Assembly: GCA_020722485.1 (NCBI GenBank)
Contig: DYKS01000001.1
Location: 9,333 to 37,876 of the forward strand
Source: Candidatus Elulimicrobium sp.
GTDB taxonomy: Bacteria; Patescibacteriota; Minisyncoccia; Moranbacterales; UBA9337
DNA: 28,544 nt
Reading direction: 5' to 3'
Shown in pieces: positions 7,611 to 14,185 of the stretch (position 1 is the first letter of the stretch; the number at the start of each line of letters is the position of its first letter). The notes under the pieces were generated by a model. The model had not been told where the DNA came from. It ran no database searches and saw only the letters and a list, made by a program, of their open reading frames with translations. The translations under genes and the position numbers were made by a program.

Positions 7611-7751
7611 TTAAAACTTTTTTTGCATAGAAAATTTCTGGCCTGTTCGGTCAAAAATTACTATTTTTCCGCATACCAGACAATAAAAAATATTAATAGC
7701 TTTTTTATCTTGACGCATAACTTGATTACAACAAATTACTTTTTTCGTCAT
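7611..7751 (-). CDS. Small zinc-ribbon-like protein, 46 aa, function unknown
   Basis: This short ORF starts with ATG at 7751 and has an unusually good Shine-Dalgarno for this window (AAGGAG at 7762-7767, about 10 nt upstream). The product is 46 aa with a CC pair (C7, C8) and a CxxC (C24-L-V-C27), spaced as one zinc knuckle or a degenerate zinc ribbon, followed by a GKIVIF strand. It is basic (about ten Lys/Arg). An out-of-frame ATG upstream would give only ATG-AAA-AAA-TGA. A strong terminator follows 12 nt after the stop, which supports a real gene end. It is not ribosomal protein L33: the cysteine spacing and sequence do not match. It is probably co-translated with the Lys-rich ORF just upstream. 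Confidence 0.6.
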   Translation of the reverse strand: MTKKVICCNQVMRQDKKAINIFYCLVCGKIVIFDRTGQKFSMQKKF

Positions 7752-7755
7752 TTTT

Positions 7756-7917
7756 TCATTTCTCCTTGTTTTTCTTTTTTGCTTTCTTCTCTTTTTTAAT
7801 AAGTGTTTTCATTACTTTTGCATACGTAAATTTTTCCGCAAGATATAGTCGCGCATTTTTATTACCTTCTATATTTTTTTTCGCGATATTTTTAAGCAAT
7901 AAAATATTAGATTTCAC
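7756..7917 (-). CDS. Lys-rich small basic protein, 53 aa (GTG start), hypothetical
   Basis: The frame runs from a GTG at 7917 to a TGA at 7756-7758, four bases before the ATG of the zinc-ribbon gene. The Shine-Dalgarno of that gene lies inside the last codons here (AAG GAG AAA). The predicted product has a hydrophobic start (ILLLKNIA), a middle helix (ARLYLAEKFTYAKVMKTLI) and a tail of almost pure Lys/Glu. No family is recognised. No clear ribosome binding site precedes the GTG and no other start codon is available, so the gene is uncertain. Support comes from the tight junction with the downstream gene and from a protein-like composition that changes along the ORF. Confidence 0.35.
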   Translation of the reverse strand: MKSNILLLKNIAKKNIEGNKNARLYLAEKFTYAKVMKTLIKKEKKAKKKNKEK

Positions 7918-7937
7918 AGTATTTTCACGAGATTAAG

Positions 7938-8065
7938 CTCCAGCAGGAATCCAGTCTTTTTAATTTTTCAAAACTTTCTCAAACAACAATATTTTTCTAT
8001 TAGTGTTTTAAAAAAATCCAAAATAATACAAAGAGAAACTATAAACAACGCTCTTAATTCTTGCA
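7938..8065. repeat. Degenerate copy of a dispersed element shared with 17839-17912
   Basis: This stretch begins with CAGGAATCCAGTC plus T-run, matching GGGAATCCAGTCC plus T-run at 17852-17865. About 90 bp later it has ACTATAAACAACGCT, close to AATATAAATAACGCT at 17889-17903. The order and strand are the same in both places. It looks like a decayed copy of one intergenic element, but the alignment is short and the spacing differs. Confidence 0.3.
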
Positions 8066-8083
8066 AATAAATTTTTAAAGAAC

Positions 8084-8118
8084 AAAAAACCGGACTCTTG
8101 CGAGGCCGGTTTTTTTAT
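8084..8118 (-). terminator. Bidirectional intrinsic terminator
   Basis: AAAACCGG-a-CTC, loop TTGC, GAG-g-CCGGTTTT forms a stem of 11 pairs with one internal mismatch. T-runs lie on both sides, so it can act in either direction. On the minus strand it ends transcripts from the DsbA-like operon or from the small ORF at 8136-8228. Confidence 0.8.
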
Positions 8119-8135
8119 TGAGAAAAATTTTTAAT

Positions 8136-8228
8136 TTATTTTTTATCCGCAAAAACAAACCAGCCTCTTTTTTTAGTAAAAAAGTAAAAAAAGAAAAACC
8201 AATTTGTTATTACCATACTATTGCGCAT
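8136..8228 (-). CDS. Possible 30-aa hydrophobic small protein
   Basis: An ATG at 8228 opens a 30-codon frame ending TAA just before the terminator at 8084-8118. The peptide has a central run of aromatic residues (NWFFFFYFF), then TKKRG, then WFVFADKK. A short membrane segment followed by a basic patch is seen in membrane peptides, including some type I toxins. A TATAAT -10 lies at 8255-8260 on the same strand, so promoter, ORF and terminator could make one transcript of about 150 nt. No Shine-Dalgarno is visible and the poly-Phe run could be a by-product of A/T tracts. Confidence 0.25.
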   Translation of the reverse strand: MRNSMVITNWFFFFYFFTKKRGWFVFADKK

Positions 8229-8254
8229 AAAAATTTTCTTTTCTTAATATTTTC

Positions 8255-8260
8255 ATTATA
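8255..8260 (-). promoter_or_regulatory. Candidate -10 upstream of the 30-aa ORF
   Basis: Reads TATAAT on the minus strand, 26 nt upstream of the ATG at 8228. The -35 is poor (TTCTAA at 17 bp). Confidence 0.35.
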
Positions 8261-8317
8261 ACTATAACATAACTTATTTAGAATTTCCAATGAGTTTATC
8301 TAATTTTTTTCTTTCCC

Positions 8318-8346
8318 AAGATAAGCAATGATAATATTTATGTCAA
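8318..8346 (-). promoter_or_regulatory. Candidate promoter at the 3' end of the DsbA-like gene
   Basis: On the minus strand a perfect TTGACA (8341-8346) is followed by 17 bp and TATCTT (8318-8323). It would drive a transcript through 8136-8228 to the terminator at 8084-8118. Confidence 0.3.
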
Positions 8347-8347
8347 A

Positions 8348-9448
8348 TTATTTCGCCAATTGTTCGTCAATAATTTTTTTAAGAGAGTCAAAATCAACTA
8401 CTCCGCCTTTGAATTGATCATTGATAAAGATGCCGGGAGTGCCAGATATACCAAACTCGTTCGCTTCCGCTAAATCATTTTTAATACTCTCTTCGTATTT
8501 TTTTTCATCTAAACATTTAGCAAAATCCCCCGCGTTAAGACCAAACTGATTAGCATAAGTTTTAAAAATTTGATTTCCTTGATCGGCAGACCAAGCTTTT
8601 TGATTATCAAAAAGCTTATTGGAATAATCTAAAAATTTTCCTTGATCATTAGCGCAACGAGCCGCCAATGCCGCGTCCATAGCGCGCGGATGGATACTTT
8701 CTAATGGTAAATTTCGATAAGAATAAACAATTTTATCTGAATATTCGCTCAAAACTTTTTTCATTATGTCATTGAAGGCTTTACTATAAGGACATTGAAA
8801 GTCGCTGAAAACAATTAATTTAACTTTCGCGTCTTGCGAACCAACTTTGATTGAATCATCTTTTATTTCTGGCAATGTTATGTATTTTCCAACCGGCAAA
8901 CCTACTTGAGAAATGTTAAAAATATATTGTCCATCTTTCTCTGTGAACAAAGATTGCGCTTGCGTGTAAAAATCAGTTTCCGCGACTTCTCTCGAGAAAA
9001 CAAAAGCAGGGACGGATTTAAGAGAAAATTTTTCAATCATTTTTTTGCCTTCTTCTGAATCGTAAGCTATTTTTTTGACTGAAACAGTCGGAATCACTCT
9101 CTTAATTCCAACTAACGCTTCGCTGGGATCGCAATTTTCGCAATTTTCATCATTGATTACAGATAACTCCACAATTGGATTTTCATAAGCCACCCATGTT
9201 CTGCCATTTAAACTAAAAACATCAGATCCGTTTATGATTTTTTGAGAAACACCCTTGCCACTAAACATTTGAGCTAAATCAACATACAAACTGCCCAAAA
9301 ACAAACCGATTAACAAAATAATCACTGAAATTAGATTTTTTGTTTTTGCGTCTAAAAATTTTTTTCTGCTTTTTATTTTTTTATTGTTTTCGATTTCTTC
9401 TTTTTCTTCTTCTAGAGAAGCTTCTTGGATTTTTTTATCTTCTTCCAT
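8348..9448 (-). CDS. Membrane-anchored two-domain thioredoxin/DsbA-like protein
   Basis: This 366-aa protein likely catalyses thiol-disulfide exchange outside the cell membrane. A charged cytoplasmic N-terminus (1-38) leads into one membrane helix (about 39-58). A first thioredoxin-like domain (about 85-165) has a CENC motif at 103-106 and a cis-proline SVP (145-147). A second, DsbA-type domain (about 195-366) has FSDFQCPYS (C219) and the cis-proline SGTP (335-338). The second active-site position is Ser222, not Cys, so this domain is monothiol. C265 and C312 form a second cysteine pair typical of this DsbA subfamily. It follows a small membrane protein with a C-terminal cysteine by 46 nt and is closed by the terminator at 8084-8118. 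The substrate is unknown. Confidence 0.85.
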   Translation of the reverse strand: MEEDKKIQEASLEEEKEEIENNKKIKSRKKFLDAKTKNLISVIILLIGLFLGSLYVDLAQMFSGKGVSQKIINGSDVFSLNGRTWVAYENPIVELSVINDENCENCDPSEALVGIKRVIPTVSVKKIAYDSEEGKKMIEKFSLKSVPAFVFSREVAETDFYTQAQSLFTEKDGQYIFNISQVGLPVGKYITLPEIKDDSIKVGSQDAKVKLIVFSDFQCPYSKAFNDIMKKVLSEYSDKIVYSYRNLPLESIHPRAMDAALAARCANDQGKFLDYSNKLFDNQKAWSADQGNQIFKTYANQFGLNAGDFAKCLDEKKYEESIKNDLAEANEFGISGTPGIFINDQFKGGVVDFDSLKKIIDEQLAK

Positions 9449-9494
9449 ATTTCGTTTATTTTTTAATTAATTAAATTTTTTAAATTAATTTATT

Positions 9495-9806
9495 TTATTG
9501 AGCGCAAGAACCTCCTTCCGGAACAGCTTGTTTCTCATTTTCACTTGGAACTTGGTTTTTTTGTTGTTCCTCCATTTCCTTCATTGCTTTTTCCCGCTTG
9601 ACTTTTAAATCTTTTTCCATTTGATTAAAATCATAATCATTTTTCACGGCATTTGCCTGATAGTCATTAAAACCGATGGTTATTTTTTTTATTGCTTGCG
9701 TTTTAACCATTATCCCCAAAAGAAAACCCAATATTAAAACTAGAATTGTTTCCACCTTTAAAAAACTTTTTCCTCCACTGATAATTTTAGATGTCTTCAT
9801 TTTCAT
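9495..9806 (-). CDS. Small single-pass membrane protein with lone C-terminal cysteine
   Basis: This 103-aa protein is not a recognised family. It has a short basic N-terminus, one membrane helix (about 18-37), then a charged, coiled-coil-like stretch (about 60-85) rich in Lys/Glu/Gln, and a tail ending PEGGSCAQ. C101 is the only cysteine and lies three residues from the end. It is the first gene of a two-gene unit with the thioredoxin/DsbA-like protein, 46 nt upstream. The exposed terminal cysteine next to a redox enzyme suggests a partner or substrate role, which is inference. The ATG at 9806 is followed by a second in-frame ATG two codons on, and either may be used. Confidence 0.65.
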   Translation of the reverse strand: MKMKTSKIISGGKSFLKVETILVLILGFLLGIMVKTQAIKKITIGFNDYQANAVKNDYDFNQMEKDLKVKREKAMKEMEEQQKNQVPSENEKQAVPEGGSCAQ

Positions 9807-10132
9807 AATAATTTATTTATTTTTTAAGGATTAAATTTTACAAATCAAGAAAAGTATCGCATCAGAGAAAAAATTACCCAAAAAAATTCCCGCTAATAAT
9901 AAAGAAAAATAGTAAACTGAATTTTTTGTTTCGAATTTTCGCGTTTTTTTTCTTGACATTTTTTAAAAAAATTAAATAAAATTAGATACGGGAAAAATTT
10001 GTTCATGGATAAATAAACTAATTTGACTTTCAACTTGTTCATTATAAAAAAATCTTCTAATAAAAGCAATATTGACAAGGAGCAATTTTTGTTTTTCAGA
10101 AAAACAGCTAAAAAACTACGGTTTTATTTTTT
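9807..10132. other. Intergenic region between the MacB-like operon and the redox pair
   Basis: This 326-nt AT-rich stretch contains no supported gene. A 61-codon minus-strand frame (9893-10078) is low-complexity and lacks a start signal. It holds a single ATTCCCGC core (9886-9893), the motif of the repeat cluster at 17779-17858, and a plus-strand promoter-like pair at 9953-9982. A short AT-only hairpin near 10090-10105 (GTTTTT/AAAAAC) is too weak to call a terminator. Confidence 0.5.
9953..9982 (+). promoter_or_regulatory. Promoter-like sequence with no downstream plus-strand gene
   Basis: A perfect TTGACA (9953-9958), an 18-bp spacer and TAAAAT (9977-9982) point right, toward the 3' end of the oppositely oriented permease gene. 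It could make an antisense or small RNA, but in such AT-rich DNA a chance match is possible. Confidence 0.25.
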
Positions 10133-11386
10133 TTATTCTTTTCTCAAGGATTCCGTCGGCGCCATACGCGACGCTTTGCGAGCCGGATAAAAACCGAAAA
10201 AAACTCCCGTTAAAGCTGAAAAACTGAAAGCAATGGCGATGGTTTGCCAATCAACTTTCAATTGAACAGAAAAACCCGCTTGATTAGCGACATAAGAGAC
10301 TGCATTAGAAAAAATATAACCAATTAAAATTCCTCCCGCTCCGCCAATTAAAGCCAAAATTATTGATTCAACTGTAAATTGACGTAAAATATCGGCATTG
10401 TCAGCGCCAATAGATTTGCGCAGTCCAATTTCTTTAGTTCTTTCGGAAACGGCCACATACATAACATTCATAATTCCCACGCCACTTACCAAAAGAGAGA
10501 TGGAAACTAATCCCAGGAGTAAAAAATTAATAATAGAAAAAATTTTATCCAAAATAGCTTTGGTTTCTAAAATGGAAACGACAGCAAAATCGTCTTCAGC
10601 GGAATCTTTAATGTTGTGTCGCTCGCGCATCAGATCAGTTATTTCCATTAAAGTCAAATCCGCTTTTCTCATATCAATAATTTTATAAATAGCGAATTGA
10701 ATGTGTTTTATGCCCATAATTTTTTTCTGTAAAGTTTGAACAGGTATATAAACAACGTTGTCAAAATCAAAAAAACCGGAAACGCCTCGTTCTTCCGCGA
10801 CTCCAATAATTCGATAACGTTGACCTTTGATTTTAACAAATTTTCCTACTGCTTCGCCTTCAGGAAAAAAAGTTTCTTTAAGTTTGCTTCCTAACACTAC
10901 TACCCGAGATAAATTTTTATCATCTTCTCCAGAAAACATCATTCCTGATCGTAATTTAAAATTTTTGTCCACTTTTATTATATCGGCGGTTACACCAAAA
11001 ATAAAAACTTGTTTGTTTTTTTCTCCAACATTAGCAACTTCTTGCCCTAAAATTCCTCCATACCAACTACCGATATTAGAAAGTTTGGAAACCGCTTCAA
11101 TGTCATCCAAAGTAAGAGTAGTAATTTGCGCGCCTCCAGCCATACTAGAAACATTAGCAGCAGAAATCTGTTTGGTTTTAGGTGTTTTGATTTTAAGTTC
11201 TACAATATCCGTTCCAAAAATTTCTACTTGACCAACTACGAAATTTTTTAAACCAGCGCCAAGAGACATTACCGCAATTACGGAAGCCGTGCCAATAACA
11301 ATTCCCAAAACAGAAAACGCCGTCCGCGCCTTATTGGATTGGAGATTTTTAAAAGCTAACTTCAGAGGAATAAATAATTTCATCAT
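10133..11386 (-). CDS. MacB-type ABC transporter permease (FtsX domain), second copy
   Basis: This 417-aa membrane protein is a permease of the MacB/LolC/FtsX group, which uses mechanical coupling to act on substrates outside the membrane. It has an N-terminal membrane helix (about 22-45, FSVLGIVIGTASVIAVMSLG), a large extracytoplasmic MacB_PCD domain (about 50-275) and three C-terminal helices (about 282-312, 335-360, 378-400). The junction SERTKEIGLRKSIGA is the coupling helix that contacts the ATPase. The C-terminus ends in PARKASRMAPTESLRKE, as in the family. It lies two nucleotides after the other permease, is the last gene of the operon, and probably forms a heterodimer with it. Confidence 0.9.
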   Translation of the reverse strand: MMKLFIPLKLAFKNLQSNKARTAFSVLGIVIGTASVIAVMSLGAGLKNFVVGQVEIFGTDIVELKIKTPKTKQISAANVSSMAGGAQITTLTLDDIEAVSKLSNIGSWYGGILGQEVANVGEKNKQVFIFGVTADIIKVDKNFKLRSGMMFSGEDDKNLSRVVVLGSKLKETFFPEGEAVGKFVKIKGQRYRIIGVAEERGVSGFFDFDNVVYIPVQTLQKKIMGIKHIQFAIYKIIDMRKADLTLMEITDLMRERHNIKDSAEDDFAVVSILETKAILDKIFSIINFLLLGLVSISLLVSGVGIMNVMYVAVSERTKEIGLRKSIGADNADILRQFTVESIILALIGGAGGILIGYIFSNAVSYVANQAGFSVQLKVDWQTIAIAFSFSALTGVFFGFYPARKASRMAPTESLRKE

Positions 11387-11388
11387 AA

Positions 11389-12636
11389 TTATTCGTATCG
11401 CAACGCTTCCATTGGACTAATACGCGAAGCTTTATAAGCCGGATAAAGCCCAAAAAGAATTCCGATAATTACGGAAATAGCAACCGCAACAATAATAGAC
11501 CAAAACGAAATCAAAAATTTCCATTCGTATCCTAAAATTCCGGCTATCACAGAAATTAAAAAAGAAACTAAAATTCCCAAAATTATTCCCAAAATCCCGC
11601 CCAACCAAACAACCGTCAAAGTTTCCAATATAAATTGGGAAAAAATATCCGCTATTTTAGCGCCTAGGGCTTTACGAAGTCCAATCTCCCAAATTCTTTG
11701 ATTAACAGCGATAAGCATAATATTCATCACTCCCACACCACCAACCAAAAGAGAAATAGATCCTACTGATAGCATAAAATACCGCAAAGCATCAGTAATG
11801 TTTTCCAAAACCGTTATGGCGGACGCTAGGTCTCGCACGGAAAAATCGTCATTGGCGGGATTATCTATGTTGTGCCTTTCGCGTAAAATTTTAAAGATAT
11901 TGTTTTTTCCACTTTCAATTAAATTTGTGGAAACCACTTTGGCGCGGATAAATCCTAAATGATTGATGCCCATAATTAATTTTTGCGCTGTAAAAAGAGG
12001 AATAAAAACAGAATTATCTTGATTGGAAACGCCGAAACCAAGAGAACCTCTTTCTTTAAAAACTCCGATAATTGTATATTTTTGTCCTTTAATTTCCACT
12101 TTTTTATTCAAGGGATTAGTATTGTTAAAAAGGTCTCTCGCTATTTTATTTCCCAAAACAACCACTCGCGATAAATTGCGTTCCTCTTCTTTCGTAAAAA
12201 ATCTTCCATTTTCAATTTCGGCATTTTCTACTTGAATGTAATCGGCAGTTACTCCAGAAAAAGATGTATTTAAATTATTATTTTTCCATAATACAGAAGC
12301 CGTGCCTAAAACATATCCTGCCGCGTATTCTATTTCTGGAACATTTCTTTTTTGTTTTATGGCTCGCAAATCGTCATATGTAAGAGTGGTAACAGAAATT
12401 CCCATCACAGAAGCAGGCGGACCACTTTCTTCCGAAGCGCCCGGAGTTATCGCAATTAAATTAGATCCAATTCCTTCTACTTGATCTAGCACAAGTTTTT
12501 GCGCCGAAAGTCCGATAGAAAAAATAATAATTACGGAAGACACGCCAATAATAATTCCAAGAATAGTTAAAAAAGAGCGGTTTTTGGTCGTCATCAAATT
12601 TTTATAAGAAATTTTAATTGGGTTCCAAAATCGCAT
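11389..12636 (-). CDS. MacB-type ABC transporter permease (FtsX domain), first copy
   Basis: This 415-aa protein is a paralogue of its neighbour with the same plan: N-terminal helix after RSFLTILGIIIGVSSVIIIFS, a MacB_PCD domain with TYDDLRAIKQKRNVPEIEYA and FFTKEEERNLSRVVVLG, and three C-terminal helices. The coupling segment is NQRIWEIGLRKALGAK and the C-terminal motif is PAYKASRISPMEALRYE. The two permeases are full-length and diverged, so a heterodimeric exporter is more likely than a recent duplication. The gene starts four nucleotides downstream of the ATPase stop. The substrate (peptide, lipid or antibiotic) cannot be inferred. Confidence 0.9.
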   Translation of the reverse strand: MRFWNPIKISYKNLMTTKNRSFLTILGIIIGVSSVIIIFSIGLSAQKLVLDQVEGIGSNLIAITPGASEESGPPASVMGISVTTLTYDDLRAIKQKRNVPEIEYAAGYVLGTASVLWKNNNLNTSFSGVTADYIQVENAEIENGRFFTKEEERNLSRVVVLGNKIARDLFNNTNPLNKKVEIKGQKYTIIGVFKERGSLGFGVSNQDNSVFIPLFTAQKLIMGINHLGFIRAKVVSTNLIESGKNNIFKILRERHNIDNPANDDFSVRDLASAITVLENITDALRYFMLSVGSISLLVGGVGVMNIMLIAVNQRIWEIGLRKALGAKIADIFSQFILETLTVVWLGGILGIILGILVSFLISVIAGILGYEWKFLISFWSIIVAVAISVIIGILFGLYPAYKASRISPMEALRYE

Positions 12637-12639
12637 AAA

Positions 12640-13404
12640 TTATTTCAAAATTTCTCCGTCTTGAGCTTTTCTTATTTTTACAACTTTTTCATCTGCGATA
12701 ATCTTGCCGTCCATTATGCGTAAAATTCTTTGAGCGTGTTCGGCGGTATAAGTTTCGTGGGTTACTAAAATAATAGTGCGACCTTGACTATTCAATTTCT
12801 GTAAAATTTTCATGACCTGAATTCCGGATTTAGAATCAAGATTTCCAGTTGGTTCGTCGGCTAAAATTATTTCCGGATTGTTTATAAGAGCTCGCGCGAT
12901 TGCCACTCGTTGTTTCTCTCCGCCAGACAATTGGTTAGAAAAATAATTTACTCGATGTTTCATTCCTACCGCTGACAACGCCATCATAATTTTTTCTTTT
13001 TTTTGATTGCCAAATAAAGAAAAAATATTTTTCCAAGAGAAAAAATTATTTTTTTCTTTATTATATAAAAGTGGCAATTCCACGTTTTCATATACAGTCG
13101 TTCGGGGCAAAAGGTTGAAGGTTTGAAAAACAAAGCCGATTTTTTTATTCCTGATTTGAGCTAACTCATCTTCGGAGAAATCTTTGGTATCTTTGCCTTC
13201 AAAAAAATATCGACCGGAAGTCGGCTTATCTAGAAAACCTAAAATTTGCATCAGCGTGGATTTTCCACTGCCACTGGGTCCCATAATCGCCACGAATTCA
13301 CCCTTGTTGATTTCAAAGGAAACATCGTTAACGGCGCGAGTGGCGGATTTTCCCTCGTTATAAATTTTAGAAAGATTTTTAACTTGAATTAAAATATTTG
13401 ACAT
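12640..13404 (-). CDS. ABC transporter ATP-binding protein (MacB/LolD family)
   Basis: This 254-aa ATPase powers the two FtsX-type permeases downstream. Numbered from the ATG at 13404 it shows Walker A GPSGSGKST (42-50), Q-loop Q93, signature LSGGEKQR (158-165), Walker B IILADEP with catalytic E183, the D-loop NLDS and the switch H215 (VTHE). An insertion of about 20 residues (NKEKNNFFSWKNIFSLFGNQ, 114-133) in the helical domain is longer than in typical LolD/MacB. The frame extends eight codons further upstream (MCCFYFFL), but the MSNILIQVKNLSK start aligns with the family. Confidence 0.93.
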   Translation of the reverse strand: MSNILIQVKNLSKIYNEGKSATRAVNDVSFEINKGEFVAIMGPSGSGKSTLMQILGFLDKPTSGRYFFEGKDTKDFSEDELAQIRNKKIGFVFQTFNLLPRTTVYENVELPLLYNKEKNNFFSWKNIFSLFGNQKKEKIMMALSAVGMKHRVNYFSNQLSGGEKQRVAIARALINNPEIILADEPTGNLDSKSGIQVMKILQKLNSQGRTIILVTHETYTAEHAQRILRIMDGKIIADEKVVKIRKAQDGEILK

Positions 13405-13455
13405 AAGAAAAAAATAAAAGCAGCACACGGAAAAACATTTTCCAAGTTTTTCAAA

Positions 13456-13812
13456 TCAATGAGTAATTTTTCTCCTTTCCAAGCTGGCTTTCCAATTAAA
13501 CGCCCTGAAATATTTTTGCCACAATAAATCAGAGGATTTGTATAAATTGTCACCAAAAAAATAATCTACCAAAACTTCTCTTACTCGGCACAGTTCCCCG
13601 AGCCGTTTCTTATTCCGCTTGTCGGCGATGGTAAAATCAGCAAGTTCCAGCGCCCGAAAAAAAGCCTCCCGGCTGTATTTCAAATTATTTTTCTTTTTCC
13701 AGCTTATCGCCCTTTCCACTTCACTGCCGATGTTAGCCATTTGTTCGGCGAAACTCATTTTTTCCCATCGACCGCTGACGGCTAAATCTTTATGGTAAAA
13801 ATTCGGTTGCAT
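13456..13812 (-). CDS. Conserved hypothetical helical protein paired with DUF5674
   Basis: This 118-aa protein is almost entirely helical. It contains a conserved-looking core, FAEQMANIGSEVERAISWKKK, then REAFFRALELADFTIADKRN, LGELCRVREVLVDYF and a C-terminal LWQKYFRAFNWKASLERRK. I recall similar proteins as uncharacterised genes in Parcubacteria; no function is known to me. The frame is open from a TTG at 13824, but the ATG at 13812 is the better start and leaves 8 nt to the stop of the DUF5674 gene. It sits between that gene and the ATPase of a MacAB-like exporter. A tightly paired small-gene couple could be a toxin-antitoxin-like unit or accessory exporter factors; neither is shown. Confidence 0.7.
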   Translation of the reverse strand: MQPNFYHKDLAVSGRWEKMSFAEQMANIGSEVERAISWKKKNNLKYSREAFFRALELADFTIADKRNKKRLGELCRVREVLVDYFFGDNLYKSSDLLWQKYFRAFNWKASLERRKITH

Positions 13813-13820
13813 TATTATTA

Positions 13821-14165
13821 TCAATCCACTAATTTATTCACAATTTCAATAATTTTCTTTCGGATATTTTTATCATCCACCCCTCTACTGCGATTTCCCC
13901 AAGATGGACGAAGATTAATCATAGAATCAAATTCAATAAAAGATTTTCCTTGTTCTTGTGGATAAAGATTTATCCCCCAGAGATGTTTTTGTTCGGAACC
14001 GTCATCCAGCAATTTTTTTTCCTGATCGGCATGTAATTCCGCGTCAACCAACATAATTTCTTTTTTAATATCCACCACGGCTTTGACCAATTCGCCAAAC
14101 ATTTTTTCCGACATTTTTTTTAATTCTTCTCTGGATATTTTATTTTTTTGATCAACAATCTTCAT
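13821..14165 (-). CDS. DUF5674 family protein
   Basis: This 114-aa protein matches my memory of DUF5674, a family of unknown function in CPR bacteria and cyanobacteria. Hallmarks are an N-terminal helix (EELKKMSEKMFGELVKAVVDIKKEIM), then ELHADQEKKLLDDGS, LWGINLYP, FIEFDSMINLRP and GNRSRGVDD, followed by a C-terminal helix. The conserved HAD, DDGS, W-G and NxRP...NRS residues suggest a compact alpha/beta fold. The frame opens at a TTG (14180), but the ATG at 14165 (MKIVDQ) is preferred. It lies 20 nt after the MacA-like adaptor gene and 8 nt before the helical partner, inside the exporter operon. Family assignment is from memory of its motifs. Confidence 0.75.
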   Translation of the reverse strand: MKIVDQKNKISREELKKMSEKMFGELVKAVVDIKKEIMLVDAELHADQEKKLLDDGSEQKHLWGINLYPQEQGKSFIEFDSMINLRPSWGNRSRGVDDKNIRKKIIEIVNKLVD

Positions 14166-14185
14166 AAAATTATTAAACAACAGGT

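Noticed and set aside
7547..7654. 36-codon N-terminal extension of porG
   Set aside because: It crosses an intrinsic terminator and the end of another gene, and the conserved subunit begins at the ATG at 7546.
7611..7751. Ribosomal protein bL33 for the 46-aa zinc protein
   Set aside because: Cysteine pattern CC...CxxC and surrounding residues do not match the two CxxC pairs and core of L33.
4507..8347. UGA recoded as glycine (code 25)
   Set aside because: UGA ends several genes at family-typical C-termini (porB, rodA, DUF5674), so it is used as a stop.
9893..10078. 61-codon minus-strand frame
   Set aside because: Low-complexity Leu/Phe/Lys/Ile sequence from A/T tracts, with no family resemblance and no start signal.
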